DNA from: Ursus arctos
Lineage: Eukaryota; Chordata; Mammalia; Carnivora; Ursidae
Length of the DNA stretch: 64,000 bases
Direction: 5' to 3'
Assembly (NCBI RefSeq): GCF_023065955.2
Contig: NW_026622930.1
Location: 21,119,449-21,183,448 of the forward strand
Part shown: positions 11,870-23,226 of the stretch, one piece after another
Layout: every line of letters begins with the position of its first letter
Position numbering within the stretch: the stretch's first letter is position 1
Notes under the pieces: model-generated
What the model was told of the DNA's origin: nothing
What the model saw: only the letters and a program-made list of their open reading frames with translations
Databases searched by the model: none
Translations under genes and position numbers: made by a program

Positions 11870-12400
11870 CTTCTTCTCAGCTTTATTTTTAGGCTTCTCT
11901 TCTGTTCATCTCTTTGAAACTCTCCCCTCCTTCCTCCATAGATACTCCGTGGGCTGTTTTATTTGTTCCTATGCCTTGAATGTCCTCCATGCTGTTGATT
12001 CTTCAGTCTGTATCTCTCGTCCGTATCTCTCGAGCTTTAGATCCATATAGCCATCCAGTCATTCACACTTCTGTCTTAATCCTAACAACCTCAGTTTATT
12101 CCAATCTTCCGTTAACTTTTTAACTGTTTTAACTCCTAAATCTTTGCTTCTAGGTTTCCTCTTTCACAGTTTCTTAAGCTAGAAACTTGAACATCAATAC
12201 TGATTCCTTTCTCTCCTTTATCCCTAACATTTAAATCTCAAATACACACACACACACACACACACACGGGTCCATTCCTTACCATTTTCTCTTGTTTCGA
12301 ATATTGGTAACAGTCTCTTGAATTCTATCTAGTCTCCAGTATGGGCTTCACTCTATATAAAGAGCAAGCTTTCTAAAGAACAGTCCAATTCACTTTCTTG
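11870..12400 (+). repeat. L2-like LINE remnant
   Basis: CT-rich wording resembling sense-strand L2 ('cagtttcttaagctagaaacttgaacatcaatactgattcctttctctcc', later 'cttgaattctatctagtctccagtatgg'). It is interrupted by an (AC)12 run at 12244-12267. Diverged; boundaries approximate. Confidence 0.45.
12244..12267. repeat. (AC)12 microsatellite
   Basis: Twelve uninterrupted AC units inside an old LINE-like stretch. Confidence 0.95.
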
Positions 12401-12828
12401 TGTCTCCCTCATACTGTATTAGATGGAGATGGTGGTATATCGCTCACCCTCACCGTCGACCCTATATTCTGCCTCAGTACCTTATTTAGAGAAAAGTTGT
12501 AGTAGAATGTGCTCCTTTTATCTGGCAAAGAGTTGACTGTGTTTCCTGGTTTCCTGTCCTAAGGAAGCTTTTTATCTTTTTGTATTTGCATGGGTATTTC
12601 AGAGTGGATATTGGGAAATGAAGCAGTCCTCATTAAATTTTTGCAATCATAATTTAAGTTGGAGACTTCCTGTATTTACCCAGTGACATTCAGATAAGAC
12701 AGGAGCCTATAAATTATGTAGCAGGTACTAAAGCCAGGTCTCATCTCTGCAAGGAGGTTTAATTTTAGCTTTGTTTTCCTGTCCCCTCTTATTTCATCTC
12801 TTGTTTGTTTTTTCTTTTTTTGTTAAAT
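12401..12828. other. Intronic sequence, nothing recognised
   Basis: Between the L2-like block and the L1 3' end. No recognised feature. Confidence 0.45.
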
Positions 12829-14965
12829 AACAGCTGAATTGAGATATAATTCACATACCATACAATTTACCTATTTAGAGTGTACCATTCATTAGTTTTT
12901 AGTATATTCACAGAAGTGTGAAGCCATAACCACAATGAATTTTAGAACATTTTATCACCCCAAAAAGAAAACATGGACCCTTTAGCCATCACCTCCTAAA
13001 TCTGTCCATTCTACTCATTCCCCACCCCCCCAGCCCTGGTTAACAAGTAATTTGCTTTCTATCTCTATAGATTTGCCAGTTCTAGACATTTCCTACAAAT
13101 TGAATCATATAATATGTGGTCCTTTATGAATGACTTCTTTCATTCAGCAGAATGTTTTCAAGGTTCATCTGTATTGTAGCATGTATTAGTACTTCCTTGC
13201 TAAATAGTAGTCCATTGTATGGATTCACCACTTTTCATTCATCCATTTATCAGTTGATGTTCCTTTGGGTTATTTCCATTTCTTGGATCTCATGAATAAT
13301 GCTGCTATGAACATTTGAGTTGAAGTTTTTTCATGAACATATTTTCATTTCTCTTAAATATATACTTAAGAGTAGAATTGCTGGGTTATATGGTAACTGC
13401 ATTTAACCTTTTGAAGAATGGCCAGATTGTTTTCCAAAGTGGCTGCACCATGATGGTACACTCCTACCACCATTAAATAAGAATTCTAATTCCTCCACAC
13501 ACACACCAGCAGTTGTTACCGTTGTCTTTTTGATTCTAGCTATCCTGCTGGGTGTGAAATGGAATCTCATTGTGGTTTTGATTTGCATTTCTGTGATGGT
13601 TAATGATATTGAACATCGTTTTATGTGATTATTGGCTATTTGTGTATCCTTGAAGAAATGTCTCTTGCTCATTTCATTATTTGTCTTTTTAATTACTGAG
13701 TTCTTTATGTATCTTAAATAGTTCTTTCTCAGATATATGATCTACAGATATTTTCTCCTGTTCATTGGGTTGTCTTTTCACTGTGTTGATGTGATATTTG
13801 AAGCACATGTTTTTAATTTTGGTAAAGTCCAATTTATCAGCTTTTTTTCTTTGGTTGCTTGTGCTTTTGTTGTCATATCTAAGAAATCATTGCCAAACCA
13901 AGTTTACAAAGACTTATCCCTGTGCTTTCTTTTAGGAATCTGCTATTTTTAGTTCTTAATTTAGGTCTTTGATCCATTTTGAGTTATTTTTGTGTATGGT
14001 ATGAAGTATGGGTCCAATTCCATTCTTTTGTATGTGGATATTCAGTTGTCCCAGAACTGTTGGTTGAAAAGAGCAATCTTTCCTCATCAAATTGTTTTGG
14101 AAGCCTTGTTGAAAATCAATTGACCATGTATATATGGGTTTATTTCTGGACTCTCAATTTAATTTCATTGATCTATGTCTATTCTAATGCCAGTATCACA
14201 CTGCCTTGATTATTACAGCTTTCTAGTCAGCTTCGAAATCAGTTAAGTGTTAAGACTCCTCCAGCTTTGTTCTTCTTTTTCAACACCTGTTTTTGCCTAT
14301 TCTGGATCCCTCGAATATCCATATGAAATTTAAGATCACCCTGTCAATTTCTCCAAAATGCCAGTGGTGATTTTGATAGCAGTTTCATTGAATCCGTAGA
14401 TCAGTTTGGGGACTGTTTCTATCTTAAAGGTATTAAGTCTTGTGATGTATGTACATATGGAGTGTCTTCTCATTTATTTAAGTCTTCTTTAAATTTTTTC
14501 AATAGCGTTTCGCAGTTTTCAGAGTATAAGTTTTACACTTCTTTTAAAAAGTATGTTATGAAGCGTTCTTTTGATGTTATTATGAACATGATTATCTTTT
14601 TAACTTTATTTTTGGGTTGATCATTCAAGTGATTCAAGTGTATAGAAATACAAATAATTTATGTATATTGATATTTTCCTATATAATTGCCCTGCCATGA
14701 CCTCTTAATACAATGTTAGAAGTAGTGAGAGCAGACATTCTTTTCTTGTTTATGAGCTTAGGGAGAAAGCATTCAGTCTTTAACCATTAAGTATGATAAT
14801 AGTTATGAGTTGTTCATGGATATGTTTTATCAGGTTGAGAAAGTTCCCTTCTATTCCTAGTTTGTTGAATGACTTTATTGTGAATAGGTGTTGAATTTCA
14901 TCATACACTCTTCCTGAACCTTTTGATATGATCACGTGGCTTTTGTCCCTAATTCTTATAAGATA
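12829..14965 (-). mobile_element. Ancient L1, antisense, about 2.1 kb
   Basis: A LINE-1 fragment read on the minus strand. From left to right the + strand gives the reversed 3' UTR (GAATTGAGATATAATTCACA; 'cattcagcagaatgttttcaaggttcatctg'), then reversed ORF2. A minus-strand frame at 13403-13672 carries the ORF2 C-terminal hallmark block ([20 protein letters not shown] and later VPSWCSHFGKQSGHSSKG). Further right, 'aaatttaagatcaccctgtcaatttctcc' and 'gttgaatgactttattgtgaat' belong to the reverse-transcriptase part. It has many stops and is dead. Old L1M-like wording. Confidence 0.88.
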
Positions 14966-15029
14966 TCTGTGGAAATGGCATTTTGGATCCCAGTATTCTC
15001 AGGCTGCTGTGTCTGAGGTAGAGTGGCCA

Positions 15030-15935
15030 CCCTGTCAGCAAGGGTTTGGGGGCAGGGGGAATCCATAGTATCTCCACAACACTTGCCAGGACTGTAGCCT
15101 ACACAAATCAGATCAGTGAAAATGAATAATTCGAGTGGTCTGCTCTTCTAGTCCATAATACCTACTATTATGTTCTGTTTCTACTCACAGCATTTCTTAC
15201 TCCAACTGTGTGAGTTTTCCACATGAGGTAATTTCTCCAGTTCTCTGCAGATGCCAACTGGGTGTCCTACAATTTTATTCAGTTCTGACATGAACTACCC
15301 AGAGTTAGCAGATACCACAGGTTAAGGACTCAGACTCCAATTCAGATGCTAATCATAAGTAATGGGTCCCTAGGTTACCTACACTTCCATCTGACCTGGT
15401 TACAAATTAGGGAGGGGTTCCCATTGCTCTTTCCTCAGGTTTAGTAATTTGCTGTAATGACTCCTAGATCTAAGGGAAATACTTTACTTACAAGTACCAG
15501 TTTATTTATGAAGAATAGAAATATAAGCAGCCGGATGAAGAGGTTATATAGGGTAAGGTCCCAAAGAGTCTGCATAGAGTTTGGGGGTATTTCACACTCC
15601 CGGCACTCCAGTGATGTGTTCACTGACATGGAAGCTAATCAAGTCTCATTTTCAAGAATTTTTATAGAACTTAATCTCCAGTGGCCCCCTGTATCCCCAC
15701 TTCCTAGAGGTTGAAGGGTAGGGCTGAAAGTTCCAAATCTCTCATCACCAGTCCCATCCTGAGGCTATTCAGTGACCCCACCCTAAACCACCACAGTAGC
15801 TTGAACTCTAATCCAAGAGCTTATTATGAATAACAAAGGACATTCTTACTGTGGAGGTTCCAAGGACTTTAGGAGCTCTGTGCCAAGAATTAGGGACAAA
15901 GACCAAGTGTCTTTCTTACTATGCCACAATACCAT
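15030..15935 (-). repeat. ERVL-type LTR (MLT2-like), antisense
   Basis: The right part matches wording I recall from antisense MLT2-type LTRs: GGTAGGGCTGAAAGTTCC near 15717, then CCCATCCTGAGGCTATTCAG, 'gaggttccaaggactttaggagctctgtgccaagaattagggacaaagacc', and 'tttcttactatgccacaata'. 'ggtttagtaatttgctgtaatgactc' fits the middle. The left boundary is uncertain. Solo LTR, non-coding. Confidence 0.6.
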
Positions 15936-16904
15936 ATAACTTGACTGTGAACTGGGGATAGGGAGCCCTGTCTTCTTGGCAATACCCTTCTGGAATGTGG
16001 AGTGGAGCTTTTGTCACACACGGTGTGTTCCTTGCTTCTACCTAACATTTTCATTTAAGAGCAGCTTTGCAGAACTCCTCCTGCCCTCATTCTGGAAATG
16101 GAACTTCTGTGCAGTCCCCACTTTGTTTTTCATGAGCATTTATAATAAATGTGATCTAGGTTTTGCCTTTACAAGCATGATTTCCCTTCACTTAACACAT
16201 TCACATACTATGCATTGTTTACCTTACAATATTAGTACATAATTTTTCCACAATTTGACTAGTGATGATATTTGTTCTATGTCCTAGAGATACTGTCTGC
16301 TAGACAGACCTTCTGACCAGAGGTCAGTTCTGGAGGTGTTTGAAAACTTATATATGTGGGGAGCCCCCAGTTTAGGGGCCATATCCCAGTCCCATTTTAT
16401 CATAGGCTGAACTGTCACAGCCAGTTTTAATATACTGTGGCATATCCTGAGAACCTCCTAGATTTCTGGAGGCCTAGAACTTTCCTGCTTACTGATGAAT
16501 GCTATTCAGGGAAATTATCCCTTAGCTTAATCTAGTTTTCCTGTTTGGTCCACTGCTTCCTTTATTTTGCTTCTTGTGGAAATAAAGACGGTTTTAGATT
16601 ATTTAAAATCAACTAGAATTTGAAGGGTAGCCTCACTTGGAAAGGCCCTAAGAGCTGTCTGAAATCCTGTTTTAGTGAAGGTGGAAGATTTGTTTTTCCT
16701 CATCCCTGATTTAAATATCTAAATAATAAAGATGGTAAGGTTAGAGTCTATGAATAAGGGAGTTGCTTCAATTAAATTTCCTAGTCTTTTAAATGTGGAC
16801 AAAAACTGACTTTATCTCACTCATACTATATATAATATCGCTACATGATTAGCTGGACCCTTGGGGATATGCATTTTTAGGAACCAAACCTAGGAATTTT
16901 ATCT
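15936..16904. other. Intronic sequence, nothing recognised
   Basis: No exon, RNA gene or named repeat recognised between the LTR and the next L1 fragment. Confidence 0.5.
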
Positions 16905-17270
16905 TTTTAAAAAAATTTATTTTATTATTATTTTTTTAATTTAAAAATTCTTCATTTAAATTCCATGTAGTTAACATCTCCCAGGTAACCCCCCACCCCC
17001 CCACTCACCTCCCCTCCAGCAACCCTGTTTGTTTCCTGGAATTCCCCATCTCTTAAGGTTTGCCTCCGTCTCTATTTTCATCTTATTTTATTTTCCCTTC
17101 CCTTCCCTTATGTTCATCTGTTTTGTTTCTTAAATTCCGCATATGAGTGAAATCATATGGTATTTCTCTTTCTCTGACTGACTTATTTTGCTTAGCATAA
17201 TACCTTTTAGTTCCATCCACGTCGTTGCAAATGGCAAGATTTCATTCTTTTTGATGTCTTTTTTTGAAGG
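16905..17270 (-). mobile_element. Carnivore-type L1 3' end, antisense
   Basis: Reversed L1 3' UTR: 'aaattccatgtagttaacat', a C-rich patch at 16987-17001, 'catcttattttatttt', then GCATATGAGTGAAATCATATG and 'gactgacttattttgcttagcataata', ending near CCATCCACGTCGTTGCAAATG. Compared with my memory of the family, the middle of the UTR is deleted. Confidence 0.82.
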
Positions 17271-17671
17271 AACGAATCTGAATTCAAACTGTCTTTTGTG
17301 ACAAGTCTGTAGTGTTCTATTCTGGGGTACTTTTTACTTTAAAAATGCTTAAAAATGTACTAGACAGCTTTATATATCACATTAGGGAGCAAATTGTATT
17401 ATGATTGCAAGTTCAGTAGGCCAAACTTTTCCATAGTATTGCCTTTCCAAAGATGGTAGAGAATATCAAATATTTTATAAACATCCAAGAAAATCATGGC
17501 TTAATTTCTATACCAACTTTTAACTAATATAAATCATTATCAAATTAAAACGGTACTTGTTTATTTTGCTTAAATTTTTTATTGTTTATATTTGTTCAGA
17601 TTAGCATGACTTTTCCCTCATGTTTTGAAATGTTACTGTTTTCTAGATTTTTAAAAAATGAGAAATATAAA
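17271..17671. other. Intron directly upstream of exon B
   Basis: AT-rich sequence with no recognised repeat; probably contains the branch point for exon B. Confidence 0.5.
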
Positions 17672-17675
17672 TGTC

Positions 17676-17685
17676 ATTTTTTTAG
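17676..17685 (+). promoter_or_regulatory. 3' splice site of exon B
   Basis: A T-rich tract ending TTTTTTTAG with AG at 17684-17685, directly before ACT of exon B. The in-frame TAG at 17683-17685 marks the end of the non-coding side. Confidence 0.88.
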
Positions 17686-17878
17686 ACTAAACTTCAATGG
17701 CTCTGTGAGGAACTGAAAGAGAGAGAAAACCGAGAAAAAAATCTGCGGCACCAGCTGATGCTGTGCAGACAACAGCTGAGGAACATGACGGAAAACAAGG
17801 AATCTGAGCTCCAGTGTCTCTTTGAACAGATAGAAAGACAAGAGCAGCTTCTGGAAGAAATACACCAGGAGAAAAGAG
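17686..17878 (+). CDS. CEP128: CEP128 internal coding exon (exon B)
   Basis: A 193-nt internal exon (64 codons plus one base), phase 0 at the 5' end and phase 1 at the 3' end, with donor GAG|GTGTGT at 17879. It begins TKLQWLCEELKERENREKNL and ends LEEIHQEKR, following directly from exon A. The peptide is highly charged (E, K, R, Q) with leucines at heptad-like spacing, as expected of a coiled coil. I recognise it as human CEP128 from memory. Recalled differences are LRNLT to LRNMT, CLFQQ to CLFEQ, and LLDEIHREKR to LLEEIHQEKR, all mild. The human protein next reads DLLEETQRKDEEM, whose D codon would be completed by the phase-1 G. That next exon is not in this window. The protein acts at centriolar subdistal appendages and the base of the cilium. 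No frameshift or stop is present, so the gene looks intact here. Confidence 0.95.
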
Positions 17879-18189
17879 GTGTGTTAGCCATTCGTACTCT
17901 TACTTTTCTTTGTATTTGTGGAATCCTAGGATTTGAAAGAAAAACCCATTTCTCTTGTCTCTACTTTGGATTATTTCCAAATCCCTCTCATTTTCTGTCT
18001 CTCATCTCTGTATCTGTCTTCATTTCTGGGTGCAGAAGAGAAAGCTGTTCTCCCTGAGAGCTTTTCCTTCAGCTTGTGCATCTCTCCTGTGTACACAGCA
18101 CTGGGTCTGTTGCCATTTGCAAGTATTAATTTGGTCAGACGTTTGTTCTTCCCTGATAAAATGCTGAAGTTTATATTTTACTTCGGTAC
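17879..18189 (+). other. Start of the long downstream intron
   Basis: Intronic by the donor at 17879. The exon B reading frame stays open without a stop until TGA at 18055-18057, giving a 59-codon tail rich in F, L, C and S if the intron were retained. Composition changes sharply at the donor (from charged to hydrophobic), supporting intron status. Confidence 0.7.
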
Positions 18190-18490
18190 AATATTCATTA
18201 ATTTATTCAATAAATATTTACTCTGTGCCTGTTTTGTCTTGGGCACTATTAAAAGTACTGAGGATACATCATGAATGAAGCAAAAAAAAAATCCTCTTAT
18301 TTAGCTTACATTGTAGAGAGCGAAATGACAGCAAATAAATGTAATGCATAGGTAAATTGTTTAATATATTAGAAAGTTATAAGCACAATGGTGCAAACAA
18401 TAAAGTAGGGGAAGAAGAGTTTGGGAGAGCAGGGGGCAGGGTTTAATATGTTTAATATGTAGGCAATACTTTAAAAGTTAGACAAGAACT
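18190..18490 (-). repeat. L2 3' end, antisense
   Basis: Reversed L2 3' end: 'tttattcaataaatatttactctgtgcctg', 'gggcactattaaaagtactgaggatac', then TTAGCTTACATTGTAGAGAG and 'agaaagttataagcacaatggtgcaaac'. Good order, diverged. Confidence 0.75.
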
Positions 18491-18784
18491 TTGGAAAATA
18501 GCTTTCGTTTTTGGTTCAACTAGGGATACATCATGATGGGAAGAAGAAAAACAGCATTATGTATGGAAATCCGCTGTGTTTCTGATGTTTTGTTGGCCTT
18601 AGGTCTTTTCTTTATTGGTGAACTTTATTAATTAAAGAACCAGAAAGAAGCTTAATAGATGTCTCACTGAGAAAAATAATGTATTAACATATGATAGCCC
18701 CTCTAAAATTTTTTTTTGGTTTTTCGTTTTAGTTATCAGGATTATTCCTTCTACAGGTACCAGTTAAAAATTATTTATTGCTAT

Positions 18785-19180
18785 ATGCAGTGATTCTCAG
18801 ATTTTTTTGGTATCAGGACCACTTTACATTCATAACATTTTTGAGAACTCAAAGAGCTTTAATCACTGTGTGTTATATGCATTAATATCTATCATATTAA
18901 AAGTTGAAACTGAGCATTTAAAAATGTTAATTCCTTTAAAATAATAATTATAAACCCATTACATTATTAACATAAAAATGAATGACATTTAACTACTTCC
19001 AATACAAAAATATTGATGATGGCATTGTTTTGCACTTTCGTAATTCTCTTTCAATGCTGTCTTTAAAGAAGACAGCTGCATTTTCATGTTTGCTTCTGAT
19101 TCCGTTGTTATATTCCACGTCATGTAACCTGTGGAAAAACTGAACTGTACATTTATGAGAACTTGAGTGTGAAAAAAGGC
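18785..19180 (+). mobile_element. hAT/Charlie-like DNA transposon fragment
   Basis: It opens with CAGTGATTCTCAGATTTTTT, close to the hAT-Charlie terminal sequence CAGTGGTTCTCAA, then 'caggaccactttacattc', 'actcaaagagcttta', 'aataattataaacccattac', 'gatggcattgttttgcac' and 'aagaagacagctgcattttcatgtttgcttctg'. This order matches a non-autonomous hAT family I recall. The matching 3' terminal repeat was not found, so it is a 5' part. Confidence 0.65.
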
Positions 19181-19302
19181 AAGTAATATCTCAGTATTGT
19201 TAATAAGGGATCTTGGATGGTTCCTAAACCATCCATTGCAAACTGCTGCTATAGTGCAATTGAAAGATGTAAACTGTGCTAGTAGTAGAAGTCAGAGGAT
19301 GC

Positions 19303-19382
19303 CTCTCTCTCTCTCTCTGTCTCTCTCTCTCTATGTGTGTGTGTGTATATATATATATATATGTATGTATATATATATATTT
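19303..19382. repeat. Compound (CT)(GT)(AT) microsatellite
   Basis: Three adjoining dinucleotide tracts: CT-rich 19303-19332, GT 19335-19346, AT-rich with ATGT interruptions 19347-19382. Confidence 0.93.
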
Positions 19383-19759
19383 TAATGACAGTACAATAGA
19401 ATCTAATTATGGACTTTATAGATAAAACATTGTATGATCTCTATACATGTTATAGACTGTTTACAAACACTAGATTGCAACCTGGTTTTTCTTTTAGTAA
19501 ACATTATCAATATTATCACCCAGTAAATTATTTTCTTGTATAAGGATTAATGCAATAGTATATTATAAATACCTATAACTCTTAGGAGGACAAAACTAAA
19601 AGCAAAGAACCAAATATTTGTGCACTGAAATAATTATGTTTAAATGCCCAGCTTTTTCATAAAAGCCTCAGAAGATAAGTTTATAAAGGTTATAATTTCT
19701 CAAGATGATTTGTTTATTTCTACTATGCAAATTTAATAAAAATTTATTGCTTGTTTTGT

Positions 19760-21665
19760 ATCCATAGAGCACTTAGATTCCTTTATTCATCTTAGAATCA
19801 GCTTGTCAGTTTTTTTTTTTTTTTTTTAAGAATCTACTAGTGTTTTAATAAGGCTGTTAAATGTACACATTTAAGAATGGACATCTTGATATTGAGTATT
19901 CCAATCCATGAACATGGTATATCTATACATTTATTTAGGTTTTTAACTTTACTTATGGATATTTTATACTTTTCAGCAGATAGGTCTTGAACTTTTTTTT
20001 TCAAATTTATTCCTAATTTTTTCGGATTTATGATGTTACATTAAATGACATTTCAAAACTTGACTTTCCAACATTCTTTTCAAGTATATAGAAATACAGT
20101 TGATATTTTTGTGTGTATTAACCTTATATTCTTTAACAGTGTTAAGCTCATTTATTAGTTATAGTAGCTGTTTGTTTTTGTTATCATTTTTGATTTCTTA
20201 GCACTTAGGGTTTTCTTTGTACATAAATCATGTCACCTACAAATAAGAACAGTTTTGCTTCTCCTGATGGGTTTTTTTTCTTTTTTCTTTTTTTGTCTTA
20301 ACTGGATGGGACCTCCAGTATATATTAAACTAACCTTATATTCCTGGGGTCAACACTACTTGTCAAAATGTATTTTCCCATTTATATATATGGCTGGATT
20401 TGATTTATTAATCATTAAGAATTTTTGCATCTGTGTTCATGAGGAATATTGTTCTGTAGCTTCTTTTCTTGTACTGTCTTTATCTGATTTGCATGTTACC
20501 ATAGCAATGAACTCTTAAAATAAGTTGTGTTTCCCTTTTACTTTTGGAAACATTTGTATAAAGTGTGTATTATTTCTTTTTAAATGCGTGATAGAATTCA
20601 TTAATGAAGCCTCCTGGGCCTGTAGTTTTCATTTGGGTAAGGCTTTAAATTTCAAACTCAAATTCTTTAGTAGCTATACGGCTATTCAGGATTTTTTCTT
20701 CTTCTTGAGTCAGTTTTAGTAATGTCTGCCTTTCAATGTATTTGCTCATATCGTCTAAGTTGTCAAATTTGTTGGCTTAAAATTTCTCATAATATCCCCT
20801 TTTATATTCTTTTAATTTCTTTAAGATCTGTACTGATGCTTCCTATTATATTCCTGATACTGGTAATTTTCTTTTATCCTTAATAAGTCTTGCTGAAGAT
20901 TTTAATTTTATTAATATTTTTAAAGAAACAGCCTTTGCATTTAATTTTTTTTCTATTTCTCTTTTTAATGTTGATCTCTACTTTTATTTTTAATTTCCCT
21001 TCTTTTACTTACTTTATGTATCATTTGCTTTTTTCTCTGGATTCTTAAGTCAGAAGCCTTATTTTAATACCTATCTTTCTTAATATTGTCATTAAAGTTT
21101 TCTAAATTTCTATCTTAGAAATACTTGAAATGTATTCCACAAATGATTCAATGTCATGTTTTCTTTTCATTTAGTTTGAATGAGAAAATATTTCTCTTGT
21201 GATTTCTTCTTTGACCCATGGGTATTTCAGAAGTATTATGTGGAGAGTTTTTGGCATATTTTATTACTGATTTCTAACTTAATACCCTTGTGGTCATAGA
21301 ATATACTCTCCATAATTTTGATCCTTTGAAATTTACCAGGACCTGTTTTATGGCCCCAAATGTGGTCTGTCCTAGTGAATTTTCCATGTGTACTTAAAAG
21401 CAAGTTATGTTCTGCATTTAATGTGAAATATTTTATAAATATCAGTTATGTCAAATTGTTTTATAATGTTCTCTGTCCCTGGTGATTTCTGTATCCCTAC
21501 TGATTTTGTCTACTTCTATCAATAACTGATAGAGGATGGTTAAACTATCTATTTACTTTGATGGTGTATATGTGTGTCAGTTTTGGGGGTTTTTTTTGCT
21601 TCATATATTTTGAGGCTGTTATTAGGTCTATTTTAGTATTGATTGTGCAAATGTGTCTATTAGGA
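19760..21665 (-). mobile_element. Ancient L1, antisense, about 1.9 kb
   Basis: Reversed LINE-1 ORF2 wording throughout: 'atttattcctaattttttcgg', 'atcatgtcacctacaaataagaacagttttgcttct', CTTATATTCCTGGGGTCAAC, 'gaagcctcctgggcctgtagttttc', 'gatttcttctttgacccatgggtatttcag', 'acccttgtggtcatagaatatactctccataattttgatcc', and 'ccaggacctgttttatggccccaaatgtggtctgtcctagtgaattttccatgtgtac'. It spans reverse transcriptase and the region upstream of it. No long frame survives. Its left part overlaps in content the right part of the L1 at 12829-14965, so these are two separate insertions. Confidence 0.85.
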
Positions 21666-21905
21666 GCCTATTGTAATAGTCTCAAAGCAAAAGAAGAAGG
21701 GTGTTGGTAGTGGCAACAAATGCAAAAGGTATTATGGAGGAATTAGTACAAGATGGGGCAATGTGGGTGATAGAACACATATAGGAGACTCCAAGTCTCA
21801 GTGGTTTTGCCATTGGGAGAAATAAGAAAGTTGGGAAGTAGGGGCTGATTTGGTGGCAGAGAAAGAGGGATCCTATTTTTTACCTATTCCTTAAAGTCAT
21901 AAATG
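21666..21905 (-). repeat. L2-like fragment
   Basis: GAGCCTATTGTAATAGTCTC, then 'ggtgttggtagtggcaac', 'atggaggaattagtacaaga', fits the reversed L2 block 'aggctattgcaatagtccaggc...ggtggcagtggagatgg'. Diverged. Confidence 0.5.
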
Positions 21906-21974
21906 AAAAAAAGTTTTGGGAAGAACGAAACTTTTGTTAACAAAGAAATGATATGGTGGTCTCTTGCCTTATGT

Positions 21975-22290
21975 ATATTAAGATGTATTAGGTGCTGTCC
22001 GTGATTCAGAAATAGTGCGGACTTAATATCAGTAATGAAGAATAAGCAAAGGCTGTTACAGTTGGAAACGCATAAACATATTTATTAGGAGGCAGGGTGA
22101 AATAAATATGTTACTAGAAATACAAGCAACGTGTTCTGGTGAAAACGGGGGTATTGATTACTTGGGTAGAGGCCAGTATGGGGAAGTTTTTTGTAAGACA
22201 TGTCCTTTGATTTAGATCTTGAAGAATGTAGCAGGATTTCTGTAAGAAAGAGAGGAGGAAGAAAGATTCTGTGCAGGATTTATCTACATA
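21975..22290 (-). repeat. L2-like fragment
   Basis: 'gatgtattaggtgctgtccgtgattcagaaatagtg' and 'gatttagatcttgaagaatgtagcaggatttctgtaag' resemble reversed L2 blocks. Weak. Confidence 0.35.
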
Positions 22291-22804
22291 GTGATCTCTT
22301 CTTGGGTCCTTTACGTTTGTTTACGATGGTATATACATTGGAGAGGTGACGGGCAGCAAGACTGGTGATTAAATTAGGTATTTCTGAAACATCGAAATGA
22401 ATTGTTGTAGAAATTGATTCCTTTCACCATCTTGGAAACTTGCCTGTTAGATAGAACAAGGTTAACCTATTTATAAGAGAAATACGACAGGGAAGCTTTC
22501 TATTCATTGCAGTTGCCATTCTCTGCACTAATATTTTTAGTTTGATTTAATGTCATATTAACTAACATGTGCCATGTTAACTGAAACCCGTGTAGAAGGA
22601 GTTTATTGGTAAGTGCTGCCAGATCTGTTGATCTGAATTGTCTGTGCTTCCTGGGCTGCTCTAGGCCTGTAGATCTGGCCAGGTGTGTTCAAAAAGGAGA
22701 GGAACTCTAATGAGAAGTTAATGTTATGGCCCTTTTAGAAGTTCAGTAATTATTGACTTAGAAATTCATCATTGTTATGAATGGCAACAAAGACAAGAGT
22801 AAAG

Positions 22805-23226
22805 AGATGTAAACTGTAGCTGGGAGTCATTTAGGTATATTTTCACTTGTGTAGATAGTTATTTTTAGTAATTTCTTAAACCAACTGCTGTCTACCTTCT
22901 TAATATTCTGATAAGCCACTGCCCCTGTATGTGCCAGTATTTCTTTGTAAAAATACTTTGAAAATATGAGGTTTGCTAAAAAGTAACATTTATGTGGAAG
23001 TTGAAAGGATTCCCTTTTTCAAAGACCTTCAGAAGGAGGGACATTTGTATAGGACGATTTAGATTCATTCTTGCTATATGAAATGCTAATGATGATGAAC
23101 AAATATAGCAGACAATTTTCTTAACATAGTTTTCCTTAAACTGAAATGATGAAGTTTTAGTTAAATAAGGGACCCGTCTTACTTTCCAGGCACTGTGTGG
23201 TTGTGGCTGTGACAATTTAGTGTGCA
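22805..23226. repeat. Unclassified diverged repeat, copy 1
   Basis: It shares ordered blocks with 31780-32065 in the same orientation: ATGTAAACTGTAGCTGGGAG; AATACTTTGAAAATATGAGG; 'tcaaagaccttcagaaggagggac'; 'gaaatgctaatgatgatgaacaaatatag'; 'cttaaactgaaat'; and CTTTCCAGGCACT. The copies are too diverged and too gapped for a recent duplication. It could be an ancient LINE (CR1/L3-like) 3' end, but the family is not identified. Confidence 0.6.

Noticed and set aside
11733..12050. 105-codon + open frame rich in Phe, Ser and Leu
   Set aside because: The composition reflects a CT-rich LINE-like stretch, with no start context or family match.
13403..13672. 89-codon minus-strand frame with [12 protein letters not shown] block
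   Set aside because: It is a relic of L1 ORF2, already included in the antisense L1; not a host gene.
16987..17017. C-rich patch as a minus-strand G-quadruplex
   Set aside because: Only two long C tracts with a weak third; loops would be too long for a confident call.
17933..18274. 113-codon + open frame after exon B
   Set aside because: It is in another frame from CEP128, overlaps the intron start and an antisense L2 end, and shows no domain.
22620..22650. AG|ATCTG resembling the expected start of the next CEP128 exon
   Set aside because: Read in the required phase it gives Asp-Leu-Leu-Ile then a stop, with no polypyrimidine tract and no match to LLEETQRK.
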